A DNA stretch of 64,000 nucleotides from Punica granatum (GCF_007655135.1 NC_045128.1:36240811-36304810); one strand, 5' to 3'. Positions 20,870-34,364 are shown, counted from the first letter of the stretch. A program made the numbers and translations. Notes: generated by a model from the sequence alone, not told the origin.

Positions 20870-23800
20870 CTAAAGGCAGTTGGAATCTGCAGGTGAACCA
20901 TTTCCAAATGCATTTAGCTGGCCAGAAATTTTTACTTTGCAGGCTGGGCACATAAAACCGACCGAATCTGATTGCACATCAGAGTCGGTAGCTTCATGAC
21001 TGAACTCTACTCCGCACCACACACAGGACGATGCACGCTGATGCCCCGTGGTCATTTGGTCTAATGTTAATTCTTCAGATCCAAATGGAATAGAGGAATC
21101 ATACTGTCCTTCCATGGCTGAAGTTGTCGTCATATCTATGGGTTCTTCAGGCATGGGATGAGACTCTTCTTCCATTGTCACAAATTGAAACTCCAGAGGT
21201 TCTATCCCATCATATCTGAGCTCCTCAAACGGTGCTAAATTGTCCTCCCTCTGGTCAATGCTGCAAATCTTATCCTCCCCCTGAACACATACTGCAGCTT
21301 ATAAGAGACCAAGAAGTGTAATATGTAGCAGATATATAAGCATATACCGTAGAACTACTGGCAGTACAGAGAAAAAAGAAAAACAAAGCAAAATAGTGTC
21401 AGAGAGCAATTAGCAACTGGAGTTTAGAAAGCTAAGTTTCGCAGCTAAAACTTAATTTGTGGACAGCATTGGCCAACAACTTATAATAGAAAGACGTTAT
21501 GCTCAAGGCTATACAAGTCAAGGCCACAGTCCAAAAATTATATATACATAAAACTTCATCAAAAGTAAATAAAACTTGGCTAGCATGAAGGGAAATGAGG
21601 TGCAGATCTCTTGATCGACTGGAAGGCGTATAATACAGGGTGCATCCCCCTAACATTATCTAAAACCTAGGTTCAGGAAAGTTAGGTTTAGATAGTATTA
21701 CTGCCAATCCAACATACAAGACGCTGACTTAAGCACCAATGCATTGAAGGGGGGGTGGGGAGGGGAAGAAAAAAAAAAAAAAGAGGGCTAGATGGGGGTG
21801 ACAAGCAGGAGATTTACAGTCAAAATGAGGATTTCTCGTTTTTGTCCTCTCATCAAACCCATGCTCGAGGAATACTGTAAATTTACGGAAACAACCACGT
21901 GGATGCTGCATTTATCAACAATTACTTTATCAGGAAGAAGATGAGACAAAGCAGCCACTGCACCTTTGAGACTCTATCAGGGGTACCACTTTGCTGTATG
22001 TTACTGTCAGGATTTTGTTGAGGGGACTGCATCACACCAGTGTCCAATTCTGCATGTCTCGTGTTCCCATCTGTAGTCTCTAGCATCTTACCATCACTCT
22101 CTAGGTATTCCGGGGGACGTATGGAAGCCAAATTACCATTCAACAGAATAAGAGAACTTTCAGAATCTTTTCCATCAGCAGCCCCAGTTTTAGGAAGATC
22201 AAAAAATGCCTCCGTTTGACAATCATCTCCACTACACTTTACATTGGTATTATCATTTTGCCCATCCACTGACTCTGCAACTCTCTTCTCACAATCCATG
22301 TCCATATTAACATCGGAAGAATCATCAGAATCTTCCTTCAACTTTCCCTTTACATCAGTAATTACACATTCATCCTCATTGTCGGTCAACTCTTCATCGA
22401 GAGTCTGCTCGCTATCTGTATTTTCCATTCTCAAATCACTAATAGAAGAATCAACTTTCATGTCACTGTGAGCATTGGCTTTTGAAGCAAAACCTGCAAT
22501 AGATTCATTTGGTCTACAATTGGGGTATATACCACTGAGTTTATGGTGGTTTCCAGCAGTTGAGTTCTCCATTATTGAACTCTGTGCAATTTCAATCAGA
22601 GCATCCATTTTAGATATTCGAGAAGGCAATTCATTCCCACTCGATGACTCCATTTTGTTCAGAGTACTTCCCTGTCCAGATAATTCTTCCTTCCTTCTCA
22701 CATAGTTCCTCACATGGATCCCAACATGACCACTATACCGACGCCTTTCCTCGAACACCTTGTGGCAAAACTGACACTCGAATTTCCCATCTTTCATTAT
22801 TACGCCATCCCCAACAGATGAACCAATCCGATACCTCCTCATAGTCCTTTGGTGGAACGAAACAAGATGTTGCAGATACGAGTCCTTCTCGCTGAAAGTT
22901 GTGTTGCACTTGTAGCATTCAAAGAGGTCATTTACCTGAACCTCTGCTAGATTTTCAGCACCAATAGAATTCGCTTTCTTATCAAGTGCATTTTGTAAAG
23001 AATGAGTCGGAGCAGTTGGACTGCTAAGAATATGGAGGCTATGGCTGTCATCTTTGACTACCTGACCTGCACACTGCTGCATAAGACAGTAAACCTTATG
23101 TCACACTCAAGGAACCATCAAGACACAGGCTTTTTGAACAGATATGATAGCAGATTAGAGTAGAGCTTACGTGCATAATATCCACTCTGCAGTCCTGTTG
23201 GTTATCATTTGCGCTCTGGATCAATGACTCTGATGCAGCTGGGAGCCCCAAGTAGGACCTGAAATACGATGCGATTTCCTTGCACGAAATGAATTGTTGT
23301 CCACTAGGGCTGACAGTGTATTCATGATAAAATGTAAGTTCCTCAGATTGAAGAGGTTAAGAGCGGCTAGTGGGAGGATTGCTTAATGTTAGGTCCATGA
23401 CTCTTAACAAACATGGTGATCATAAGACAACCATTGGCAAGAAACGAATTTCAATCAACCGAAACACTTAGTAAACATATCACCGGCAAAATAAGAAGAG
23501 AAGGAAATACAAATGGCCAACAACATCTACATGCATAGGACAATATTTAATTTCAATTGACAGAGAACAGAGCTTAACTTGAAGCAGGTCTCGCGATAAT
23601 TTCATCCAACACAAAGAACTAAGATGACTATTGGAAAGCAAAGACAACAAATTAGAAAGAATCCAATGCAGCAACCGTCGAGATTATCTTACTAAAGTTG
23701 CTAAAAATACATTTTTTTATCCTTATTACCTTGAGAAACAAAACCAACATGAAACCATGAAGAACTGGGTATGCTTCCGATTATAGGAGAAACTCGAGAA

Positions 23801-24677
23801 CCAACCTCACGTATCGCCGACAAAAAACCGAAGCACGACCCTCCTTTCTACGAAGGCCAAGCAATAGCTTCCACCCAATTGGCAAGAAATCCCCGAAAAT
23901 ACCAGCATCCACAATCTTCCTCCTCTTCCTCCGACTCCCCCATTCCCCTCCCAAATCCCTCATAAAAGCTAGCAACTCCTCCTCACTCTGTAATCCCTCA
24001 GTCCTCTTCCTCAACTCCTCTCCATAAGGATCCTCCAACCCAACCAATGAATCAACATCAATGACAACACCATTTTTGTTTTTCATCTCCAAGGCACCCA
24101 TTGGCTCAATTTCAATCTTTTGCTCAACATTCAAATTCATTTTCACTTTCGGCTTCCTACCCCGCTTTCTTTTCCGCTCCCCCTCGAAACTCGCCAGACC
24201 ATCAGAGCTGACGCCAACAGGTGCAGGGAGTGATGGAGGGATCAGATCAATGTGGGTGAAGCTTGGGCTAGGGTTTTGGCTGATATAGTGTTTTAAGGTT
24301 CTAATAATAGCGACGTTTTCTCGGCGCTCCGGATCATCGTCCAAGGGGAGGGCAGGGAGCTTAGGGACAGGAAAGAGGCCTGCTATCCGGTTGCGGTGAT
24401 GGTGACCGGCGGCTGCGACGGAGGAGGAGGAGGAGGAGGAGAAGGCGGAATCGGGGCGGGAGTAGGTCTGTTGGCGGGACCCGGCGCTCTCATTGAAGAC
24501 GGAGCGGTCGATCTTGGGGAGGAAGAGTTGATCGGAGAAGGCCAGCTGGCGGTGGAGGGAGGAGGACGACGACCGGAGGGAGAGGGCCTGGAGCTCCGAC
24601 TGAGACAGCTTGGACATGTCCACGAGAGTGACGTTCTCAGGCTCCGGGCCAAGGGTGGCGGCAGAGACGGTTACCAT
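20870..24677 (-). CDS. MBD8: Methyl-CpG-binding-domain protein 8-like, zinc-finger nuclear protein
   Basis: Four exons (24677-23806, 23309-23171, 23076-21964, 21280-20870) give 844 residues with consistent phases. The frame extends upstream only to a TTG; the first ATG is 24677 (MVTVSAATLGPEPENV). Exon 1 holds a basic AT-hook-like KRKRGRKPK and the start of the MBD-like fold (DFLPIGWKLLLGLRRKEG...CRRYV). The domain continues across the intron as SPSGQQFISCKEIASYFRSY. Exon 3 holds two C2H2-type fingers (CYKCNTTFSEKDSYLQHLVS and CQFCHKVFEERRRYSGHVGI) and a long acidic, Ser-rich region. The last exon adds a four-Cys motif (CVWCGVEF...CPACKV). This layout matches plant MBD8, a nuclear chromatin protein reported not to bind methylated CpG strongly. 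The upstream gene start is divergent from nothing nearby. Confidence 0.88.
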
Positions 24678-24980
24678 TGGCGACGGCGGTTGCAGCGATG
24701 CCGGCGACGGCGGCCCAGTGGAAATCAAGGGACTGACGAGTTCAGGAGGGAGTTGACGGAGGTGCTGGTTTGAGCTTCAGCCTTCAGGCCGTTTTACGAG
24801 AGAAAAGAGAGGGAGACGACTGTTTCATTTTTCCTCGGGGTCCCGCTTTTGCATGTTTATTTCAACTTAGCTCCTGAACTTTCCTAATTGTCTCGATTGA
24901 CCACAATCTTTTCAAATGTCCTGAATTTGGTCCCTGGAGTTTGGGCAAATCCTTTTCAACGACACGAAGGAGACTATAAT

Positions 24981-25247
24981 GCTGCATTTGGTTTGAGAGT
25001 TGGATTTTGATTTTAATTGGTTGATTTTGATTTTAATTGGGTTTTAATGATTGTGGTGTTGAATTATGAGAAAAAGTAATGCATAGTTTGGAGAATTTAA
25101 TATTAAAAATTGAATTGAGTATAATTGAGTTGTATGTGAGTTTATATATGGGCCCACCTTTTTTACTTTAAAGAGTTGATTTTTATTGTGTAGTGAATAA
25201 AGATAAAATTATAGTTAAAATCTTAAAATCAAACTCTGAAAACAAAC
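24981..25247. repeat. MITE-like AT-rich element (family 2)
   Basis: It starts TGCATTTGGTTTGAGAGTT and ends near ATCAAACTCTGAAAACAAACG, so the ends are roughly inverted. The same end type occurs at 53737-53966. There is no coding capacity. Exact borders are uncertain. Confidence 0.5.
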
Positions 25248-25251
25248 GAAG

Positions 25252-25556
25252 TCTGCATTTGGATTTAAAGTTGAGTTGAGTTGAGTTTTAATTTTAATTA
25301 GTTTGTAATGATTGTATTGTTGAATTATGAGAAAAAGTGTAAAAAAGTAATGAATAGTTGATAGAAAGTAATGATTAAATAATGATTGTGTTGTTGAATT
25401 GTGAAAAAGTAATGAATAGTTGAGAGAATTTAATATTAAAAATTGAATTGAATGATTAAAAAAATTAAAAAATTTTAAAAAAAATAATAATTGTATTGTT
25501 GAATTGAAAATAAGTGGAGTTGAGTTGAAAATTTTTTGAAAAATAAACACACCCTA
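25252..25556. repeat. MITE-like AT-rich element (family 1)
   Basis: It begins TGCATTTGGATTTAAAGTTG with GAGTTGAGTT repeats and ends AAATAAACACACCCTAAG. Read in reverse it matches 53362-53650 (GGTGTGTTTGGATTTT ... AACTCAACTCAATTCTAAAT). It shows shared phrases such as GAATTATGAGAAAAAGT and is non-coding. Confidence 0.6.
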
Positions 25557-25893
25557 AGTAATTCGTACAGTTATTATACCAAAAATATACCATGGTGTAT
25601 ATTTTCATCTGAAGGATAATGTATGAACCCTTTCTTCTATATATATACACACATAATTGATATAATTTCCTTTGCTAGCACGTCTTGGATTCCCGAGGTG
25701 CTGCTCTCTCTCGGGCAGGATGAGCTGATCCAATACCAGGTCGAATGCTGTTCATTAATTTATGATACGATAAACAGTCATCAACCTGGCGAGTCGGTTC
25801 GATTAATTACTAGACACTAATAACAGTTATGCTTCTACTATGAGGAAGAGAGTCCCCAGATCTACTCCAGGTCACTGGAAGTCCGGCCAATCT

Positions 25894-28800
25894 TCAGTTG
25901 GCATTCACCGGCAGAGGCAAGAGCTTACGAGAAGCGGTGCACCAGCGGGTGTAGGAGGAATGAAGATTAGGCCAGTCCGAGGATGGGCAGTACATGAAGT
26001 GGTGGAGCCACTGAGACAGGACCTGCTCTTGTTCCTCTTCTTGGTCCAGCATTTCTATGGTCTCCTCCAACACCCTCTCGAGCTCGGCTCTTTCTCCAAG
26101 GCTTAGGACTGGGGCATCGGTGCCATTGCTTGCTCTGCAAAGCAGCGGGAGCCACGACATCAGCATCTTCATCTTTGTCTGCCTCTGCTGTTCCTTTTCC
26201 GTCCCATTGGCTGGGTCTACTCTCATGTCCTTGGCTTGCTTGAACAAGAATGCTGCATACGAATAAATAAGCCAAATATCGAGATTACTTGTTCAAGCAT
26301 GGAAGGAAATAAATATTCAGACCCAACAAACAGAAACAGTTATCTGTCTATTGATCAGAGGAAAAGCAATGGAGTGTCGTGCACATGGAAGGCAGCAGCC
26401 TTAAGAAATTAGGTCAAACCAGAAGGTCAGAGGTTCTTAAATAGACCAAATTCTGATATTTCTTTTCCTTTATTTTCATGATGATCTTCCAGCAGTAACC
26501 GATGTCGGCACCAGTAGAAGCACGCAAACATTTTCACAGACCATTCCAAGGACAAGATGGGTTCTGTTTCTGAACAAGGTTCTTTCTCAAAAGAATTAAA
26601 AGTGAATGCATACAAGCTATTGAGACTAGTTTCTTTGCAACACAAACATTAAACATGAGAAAGAAAATGGCAAGGTTCTAGTTGATGCACAGCTTCTCTC
26701 GAAGCCAGGAAATAAACAGCTCAATTTACACCTGAAGTATGGGCGACAGAGATCTAATTCGATCAGAAGAACGTAAACATGATTCTCCCTTGATCTTTAC
26801 GGTCAGTCCTAGAAAAGGAACTTTATTGTGCGTTTAAGTCGAAAGTAGCTAGTTTTGTTGAAAATTTGTTCTCCTTCTAGGAGCCACTCGAAGTATTGGA
26901 TTGGGAAGCTCAATTTTTACTTCGGAGTAAAGATGCCATGGGATCACAAATTAAATGCTCCGTTTCTAAGGCTTTCATCGGCATACAGGTTAGTCGGATT
27001 GGGCAGTGAATTAGACAGCGCCCCTTTGTTGCAATTAATGAAATCCCATGTACAGACAGTGAATTGAATGACTTCAGAATAGGAGCAAGAAGACCAATCA
27101 TCAAGGAAGCATCTGGCATGCCAAAGAAAGGAAAAGTCAAATTTGAATATCCAGCAGACTTTTAGGGAAAGTGGATGGCAACATTGATCATGGCTTCGGG
27201 TTCAAGCAAGGGGAAAACTAGAAGAATGCTGTCATAATGACAGGAAAACTTCTTCAATCATCTCACTACTTCATCTAACAAGCTCAAAACTTTGACAGAA
27301 CGCATTGTGAGCGATGTGATGTCAAATGAGAAGACTAAAGATATTGAAAGAGCCAATTATGGAAGATGACATCAAGAATTTAGATATTGAGAAACCTTAT
27401 CAAGCTGCATATACCATAATATGCAGGGTAAACATGATGAATGAAAAGGACTTCGGCAGATTATTCTAATCTACACGTCCATCCCTTAGTCAATGAAGAT
27501 GAAAGGGAACTAATAGTCCCGCAACTCAAATCTCTCGGTATCTCTTTCTCGAGCCATGCACGGGTGAGCATATTATTCTAACAGGGACCATCAGCCCCTC
27601 CTCCCACAGATCCCACGCTGATACGAGGTACGATCCCAACACTAAATGCAATTAAATTTGCTAGCCTATGACATTCACTAGTTGATAGAGAAACAGAGCT
27701 AACCGCACTGCAATTTTTAATTTTCTCCTACAAAGTACATAACACGCTAGTAATGAGTAGGACACGTCTACCAACGCCTGTCAGCTCATTCAATTCGGCT
27801 AGAAAGAAACCATGCCGTTAAAATTAACGGTAGAAAAACGAATTCACGCTTACTGTCCATGGAGAAATACGCTTGCTGAAATGGGTATCCTTTCCATACA
27901 AGGAACAAAACAGGGGATTCTCCTACAGTCATACTACAACAGAAGCCTTAATATATCAGCTGGGTCCATGATAAAAATAGCAAATTCGTAATGCGAGAAT
28001 GGATTAGTAATGAATTTCTGCAATCTTGGGTTCACTCTACGGGCACAAACAAATCAAGGGTCGGAGGAGAAAGAACAGATGAACACAGTCACGGTAGTGA
28101 TTTTGCAGAAAATTAGTTCAATTTATCACGAGGATAAGAAAATCGAAAGGAAAGGGATTAAAAAATTCGAGCTTTACCTGAAACCTTGACAAGCAAGCCT
28201 TGCAGGCGGGGCTCGCCGGAGACAGAAAGCCAAGATAGTTTTGAAGCTAAGGCCCACAGGCAGACAGCTTCCTCAGCGCACCCGCAAGCCGCGAGTTTCT
28301 GAGCCAGCCAGACCAGCTCAGCCGCGAGCTTCTCCGCCGAGCTACCCTCCTGGACCAATTCATCCCTCGGTGTCCCGGCTAGGCTCCAGACCACATGCCC
28401 AAGCGACTTAACCACCCTCAGACCACGGTTCAGATAGAAGTACTCGGCCGGCACAACGCCCGACCTTGCGGGGCCCCCGTCCACCATTGCGGCTTCGAGC
28501 TGGGTAAGAGTCCTCGAAAACGCAGCCGAGAGAACCTTTCGATTAACCTCGCGCAGCGCCTCGGTGCCCTCCTGTTGGTTCTCGTCGATGAGCCGCTCAG
28601 CCAAGGACCGCGCGGCCTCGTACTTGCGGGAGCTCACGGGCAAGGTGTTAACTATGGCCAGCAGCTGCGAGAGTGCCCGGGCGATGGCGTAGTCGCCGAC
28701 TCCGCCGGGCAACTGCAGCAGGAAGTCGGGCTTCTTACCCTTGGGCACAAAAGGGAACCTGTGGCCGCCGGAACTAAAAAGGTCGACGAGAGGGACGACG

Positions 28801-28973
28801 GCGGAAAGGAGGCGGAGGAAGAAGAGGAAGCTGCTGACGATGAAGGTGTGGAGGAGGTCGAGGATTTTGTAGCGCTCAGAGAGGTTGATGAAGGGCTTTT
28901 CAGCGAAGAGGAAGAGGGATGTGAAGAGGCTACGGAGGAGAAGTGGGGCCATGGAGGTGGTGTTGCGACCCAT
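25894..28973 (-). CDS. Uncharacterised plant protein, two-exon gene (copy 1)
   Basis: Exons 28973-28178 and 26252-25894 join across a ~1.9-kb GT-AG intron (phase 1, Ala codon restored: KVS-A-FLFKQAKDM) to give 384 residues. The start is the conserved MGRNTTSMAPLLLRSLFTSL. The N-terminus has two hydrophobic stretches separated by KPFINLSERYKI, suggesting membrane association. The middle is helical and basic (YEAARSLAERLIDENQQEG...SRTLTQLEAAM), then an Ala/Leu-rich segment with AAELVWLAQKLAACGCAEEA. Exon 2 is charged and ends in a Glu-rich coiled-coil-like stretch (AELERVLEETIEMLDQEEEQ). I do not recognise a named domain, and no function is proposed. The reading frame is intact and a second copy of exon 1 lies at 34566-35393. 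5' homology to that copy ends near the start codon, so the promoters differ. Confidence 0.8.
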
Positions 28974-30420
28974 GAGCTCCAATACCGATTGTTCGGGATC
29001 CCAAGCACTTCTTACATACATATATATATATGTATGTATGTCTATCTATCGAGTTATAATTTGGTAAATAATAATCGCCACTGTATATCGGACAACAGAA
29101 TTGAGACAGAATAATAAAATAAAGGGTAACGAAGGATACCGAAATATGACCTTTAAAACCCTTTAGATCACAATGCCAACCGGCAAAGATTCTACTATGT
29201 AATCAACTCATTATGCAGATCTCGATTTCCCTATAGACAGTAACTGAACCGAATACAAAACTATCTAATTAGGAACCTACTATTCTCTCTATCTTCGATA
29301 TATTAATTTTTTTATAATTAACATACTGCATTACCTCAAAAAATATCCATTAGTACCGTATAATCTTGTCCCATAGAGTACACAATCTCTCACATCAACT
29401 CTTCCCTCTCTCCTCCCACACTCTCACTCTTACTTGCTCTCTCGAATGGAGCTTTTGCTTCTTATGATTGTATGTCTTGCTAGAGGGGAGGGCTCCTTTT
29501 ATAGGAGAAAGAAATCAATAAAATATATGGGCAACTTGGGGGCAATTAATGAATCTCATCCCTTACCCTTAAATTGGGATCAGATTTGCGACGGACCTCA
29601 CTAAACATTGTGAAACCCAACAAAAGTGAATCAATTTTCCGATCGCTAAATTCATATTTAGATAGAAAGATTTATTGACCCGTCATTTATAAAAAAAAAA
29701 TAAGAATCAATAATATGAGATTGTGTTTGAGCTTCACAAGTATTACACTTGATCGTTCAATGGAGAGTTCAATGAATAACAGAAAAGAAATCCTTAACCA
29801 AAATATCCAGTCATCTAATCAACTTTTTAATCTCCTTATATAAAGATAATGAAATTGAAAATAAATAAAATTGAGAAACAAGCTAATTCTAATTTCTTTA
29901 AAAATGAAAAGCAGGAAATGAAATTAAAAACATGTCACCTAGAGTTTATTGGCATTAAAATTCACTCCAACCTCAACTCTTATTGGCCTTCCTTATGTGT
30001 CTATTTGTATTTAAGTCGAGTTGTCGATTAACTCTAATAAATTGAACCTTTCGAAGGCCCAATTGAGTTATAAATTTCTTGACCCAAAAAGTCCATCTCG
30101 CTCGAGCCTTTTAAACCATTATCTCCATAAGTGATAATTAAGCTTTTCATAGCTTGTTGGGTCCGTTTTGCCCTCGCTCGTGTAATTGATTCACTTGGCA
30201 CATGCAAATCATGCAAGCTTATGCATTAGCCATCTTGATGTGCCCGATCCTCACCAAGATTTTTTCACATCAAATCTCATCCTCGGTCAATGCATCAAGA
30301 TTGAATCTTGCAAGTGGATGAAAGCTTTGGGTGTGCGAGTTGCTTCTCCTTTCACCCTTTAGATTTCCCTTTTAATTTTTATAATTTACATGGGGCCGGA
30401 GCCCACTTAAATAATCTTCC
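28974..30420. other. Upstream of copy 1; possible remnant LTR of the copia element
   Basis: A (TA/TG)n microsatellite lies at about 29017-29045. Further on, the minus strand carries a TATA-like TATAAAAGGAG near 29493-29503 followed by a CT/GA-rich leader. This could be the promoter of a 3' LTR belonging to the copia remnant beside it. I could not define LTR ends or a target duplication. No host gene was seen. Confidence 0.35.
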
Positions 30421-33170
30421 CTTCTGGCCCCACAAGATCTTTGCCCGTTTCCTTACTTGGAGTCCATCCAGGCATACTTCGAGCAAACCTCCAATTTCTC
30501 TCTCGAAATGATCTTCTCCTGCATATTTGCGGTGTTCTTATTCGTGTAGATCTTTTGCTACTGCCTCTACTGCTCCTCTATCACCGACCTCAACCGATGG
30601 TATATGACATCAATGTGTTTCACTCTAGCATGGTACATGGAATTTCTGCTCTAGTCTAATGCAACTTTGATTGTCGTAAAACACCACATATTCGTCCTAT
30701 TTCAGTTCCAATTCTTGAAGAAATATCTTCTTCCAAAGCATTTCTTTTCCTACTTCATTGTCCGTAATATACTCAACCTCTTTCGCGGATAGGCCAACAC
30801 ATTTCTGCAATTTAGACTGTCACGAGACAGCTCCCCCAACAACAAAAAAGTAAACAAAGACCTCGAAGTAGACTTTATACTGTCGCGGTCATCCGCCATA
30901 TTCGCATCTGCAAATCCTTCAAGAATAAGCTTCTCATTGCCAAAACATAGGCACGACCTTGAAGTGACTCTCAGATATCCTCAAGATCTACTTCACCGCT
31001 CCCTAGTGTATCTTCACAGGGTTCGAGAGATACCTACTCACAATACTAAATCTATGATCAATATCTAATCGCATGCACACCATGACATACATTAGTTAGA
31101 GTGTGGAGAAAAAAGGGATATCCTCCATGGCCTCTTTTTCATCTTCTATATCGTCTATTCAGCTTGAAGTGGTTTAATAAGAAGTGAGACAACCAGCTTC
31201 GCCTGCTTTATATTGAACCTCTCAAGTTGCTTGATATTGAACCTCTCAAGCACTCATTCAACATTTTTCTCTTATGATACACAACTTTCCTGTAGCGGAA
31301 AATCTCCATCTCAAAATTTATCTCGCAGGACCCAAAACCTTCATGTCAAATTACTTGGACAGCTCCTCTTTCAGCATGACGAATCATCATCTTGTCCAAC
31401 GATTGGCATGTCATCTACATACATCAACAAGATAATGGAGTTGTCGGGAAACTGTTTCACTTATACACATGAATTTGTCTCCACGATTATAATTATGCTT
31501 GATCATGAATGAATCAAACTCTTGTACAATTGTCGTTGAGCTTGTTTTAGCCCATACATGTTTTTCAACTTACAAACCATGTGTTCATTCCCTTTCACTT
31601 CAAATCGTTCTGGTTTTTTCGTGTAGATCTCCTCATGCAAATCACCATGTAGGAATGTAGTCTACACATCAGGTTGTTCAAGCTCCAAGATCAAGCTAGC
31701 CAAGCTAAGTGCAACTCTGATTGAACTCATCTTCTTGACCGGAGAGAAAATCTATTCAAAGTCAATGCCTTGTATTTATGCAAAGTCTTTGACCATCAAT
31801 CAAGCATTGTACTTCACTAGCTTGTCACCGTCTTTCTTCAACTTGAACAACCACTTGTTCCGCAATGCTTTGCTACCTTTTGGTAGCTCGACCAATTCAT
31901 AAGTGTTGTTCCTCTGTAAGGAGCTCATCTCTTCTTGCATTGCTCGAATCCAACTCTTTATCCTCGTGCTTCTGCACAACATGGAAGTCCTACACTTCCT
32001 TATCATCAGTATTCAAAAATACACTCAGAATCAGGATACCTTGTGGATGGTCAGTGCTATCTCTTAGATCTCTTGACCTGAGGTACCGGGATTGGCTCCC
32101 CCTGCTCAACATCTTCATTGTTTGGTCCCACTACACCATTCACGGTAGTAGCTGGCTCATCATCATCCCTAGTTTTGCTTCGTGACAGTCTACTCCGTCT
32201 GTGGCATCTTCTTCTGGAGTGGGAATTAGTGTTACAGTAGGAACACGATCCGGAGCTCGTGCCTGCTTTTCATTTTCCATAGTTTCCTGCTCGTTGAGAA
32301 CCCGCGTCCTTGCTTCTAACGACCTTGTTTTTTTCTTCAGATACCATAATCTGTAGACGCACTCCTTGAGTTTGTCGTCCAACTTTGATCTTTATTCCGT
32401 CAACACGTGCATGAAAGCTTTACAGTCAAATATCTTCAAATGAGAGTAAGATACATTCTTACTCGTCCACGCACTCTTCGAGATGTCGTATTTTAAAGGA
32501 ACCTGTAAAGATCGATTTATCAATTGGCAAGCGGTGTTGACCGCTTCACCGCAGAATGGCTTGGGAAATTTTATCATTCTAATAATGCACCTGACTTTTT
32601 CTACGATGGTTTAGTTAATCCTCTCGACTACACCATTATGTTGTAGACTACCTAGTTCAGTCCTCTCGTGTCCAATTCTATAGCGCAAGTAATCCTTGAA
32701 TTCTTTCAAGGTATATTCCCCGCTAGTTCGCAGACACTTCAAAAATTTCTCTGCCTGTCTCTCCACCATAACATGAAACTTATAGAAACATTGGAACACT
32801 TCGTCCTTGGACTGCAACAGATAAACTTAGGCTTTTCTTAATGCATAATCAATGAAAGTGACAAAATACTCATTGCCACATAGACTCCACCTCCATGAGT
32901 TCAAAAATGTCGGAATGGATTAGCTCCAATTTATTTTCTACTGTTGGGATTGAGTACGAAAAGAAACTCTGTGTTAGTACCCAAATAGGCAATCGTCACA
33001 AAAGTCGAGTGACGATCCTTTGGCAAATGGAATAAAGGATTTCCTTGCCAAAATTTGTAATCGTTTCTCACTGCTGTGAGCTAGCCTTTTACGCCACAAA
33101 TTTGACGAAGCAACATCTTCAACCGCATTCACCTGGTTGTCATACTCTCCATTGGCTTATTTGATTTTCA
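30420..33170 (-). mobile_element. Degenerate Ty1/copia retrotransposon fragment
   Basis: Translating the minus strand gives, in order, integrase core pieces (KDEVFQCFYKFHVMVERQ, HNGVVERIN, GEAVNTACQLINRS, SYSHLKIFDCKAFMHV), the start of reverse transcriptase (WIRAMQEEMSSLQRNNTYEL, LRNKWLFKLKKDG), the polymerase motif YVDDM near 31410-31425, and RNase H phrases (EVEYITDNEVGKEMLWKKIF, ARVKHIDVIYHRLR) down to about 30560. Stops and frameshifts break the frame many times. Gag, protease and a 5' LTR are not recognisable, so the element is truncated at its 5' side. The order IN-RT-RNase H is diagnostic of copia. Confidence 0.88.
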
Positions 33171-33368
33171 CGTCTTTTTTTTATATTTCTTTATAAACCT
33201 CATAAATATATACATTATACACGAAAATCTATTATATAATAATAATGTCCTCCAAATTCCTTCAATTACAAATCAATTAAGTTTCGAAGGACTCCTCGAG
33301 AGTATGATGATGTTATGAGACTCCAATATTCCATACTCTTTGCTCAATGGTGGACTTTAATTGCATTG

Positions 33369-33670
33369 TGTTTGGTAATGGACATTTCATTTCTAATATT
33401 AATGTGTATATTTAAATGGGATTGTAATGATTATTAGGAAAAAAATATATGAGAATTTATTATTGAATTGATGAAAGAACAAAGAATAGTGGGGGAATTT
33501 ATTATTAAAAAATTGATTGTAATAATGGTAAGAAAGAAATATGCGGGAGAATTTATTATTAAATATAAAAATATATATAAAATAATAATGATTATGTTGT
33601 TAAATTTGAGAAAAAAAATTGAGTGGAGTAGAATAATGATGGAGTTAAACTCCATTCTCAAATAAAGCAA
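33369..33670. repeat. MITE-like element, left arm of an inverted pair
   Basis: It starts GTGTTTGGTAATGGACATTTC and ends GGAGTTAAACTCCATTCTCAAA. It is AT-rich and non-coding. It reads as an inverted relative of 33927-34275. Confidence 0.6.
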
Positions 33671-33926
33671 TTTTTTTAAACACAAATTCAAAACCAATTT
33701 GAATTATTAATATATTGACAAATTAATTAACTAATAGAACGTTTTCTTTAATGGACTAATTTACATCAAAGAATTAATTAAAAATAATTTAGTGTAAATT
33801 AAGGGAGTTTGATAGATAGCAAATAAATTGACCAAAGTCAAATTATAATTTTCCAACCATAAAAAAAGGTCAAAATATTCCCGTGAATTACATTTTTCAA
33901 AATAGATTATAATTAACCGATCAACT

Positions 33927-34275
33927 TTGTTTGAGAATGGAGTTAAACTCTATTTCAATTTCACTACACTTTATTTTTTTAAAATTCAACAATATAATTA
34001 TTACTATTTTTTCATTTTCTCCTATTTAATAATAAATGCTCATACATATTTTTTTCTCATCATCATATAATTATTTTTTAGTAATAAACGCCCTATCTCC
34101 ACTCAATTCTTCAATCAATTCAACAATATTATCATTATTTTTTCATCTATTCCTCTTATTTAATAATAAATTCCTACACGTACTTTTTTCTAATCATAAT
34201 TACAACTCCATTTAAATATATATATATATTTATATTTCAAATGGAATTGAGTTTAACTCCACGGCATTACCAAAA
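33927..34275. repeat. MITE-like element, right arm of an inverted pair
   Basis: It starts TTTGAGAATGGAGTTAAACTC and ends GGAATTGAGTTTAACTCCAC then GGCATTACCAAAAGC. In reverse it shares its ends and internal phrases (GAATTTATTATTAAAT) with 33369-33670. Confidence 0.6.
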
Positions 34276-34364
34276 GCAATCAATTTACTCTTTTATCGGC
34301 ATTTATTGATAATAATTTAATCTCTAAACCATTTCAAGTCAACCATTAATGAATATTTATTGTT

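Larger units (their letters stand above)
24678..25893. other. Promoter side of MBD8-like gene plus MITE-like repeats
   Basis: About 24678-24850 is the likely 5' UTR/promoter of the MBD8-like gene. From about 24981 to 25556 two AT-rich MITE-like elements sit side by side. The remainder to 25893 should be the 3' flank of the uncharacterised gene. Confidence 0.5.

Noticed and set aside
24678..24728. Longer N-terminus for the MBD8-like protein
   Set aside because: The upstream in-frame start is TTG; the first ATG is at 24677.
30420..33170. Host genes from the short minus-strand frames here
   Set aside because: The peptides match copia integrase and reverse transcriptase and are broken by stops.
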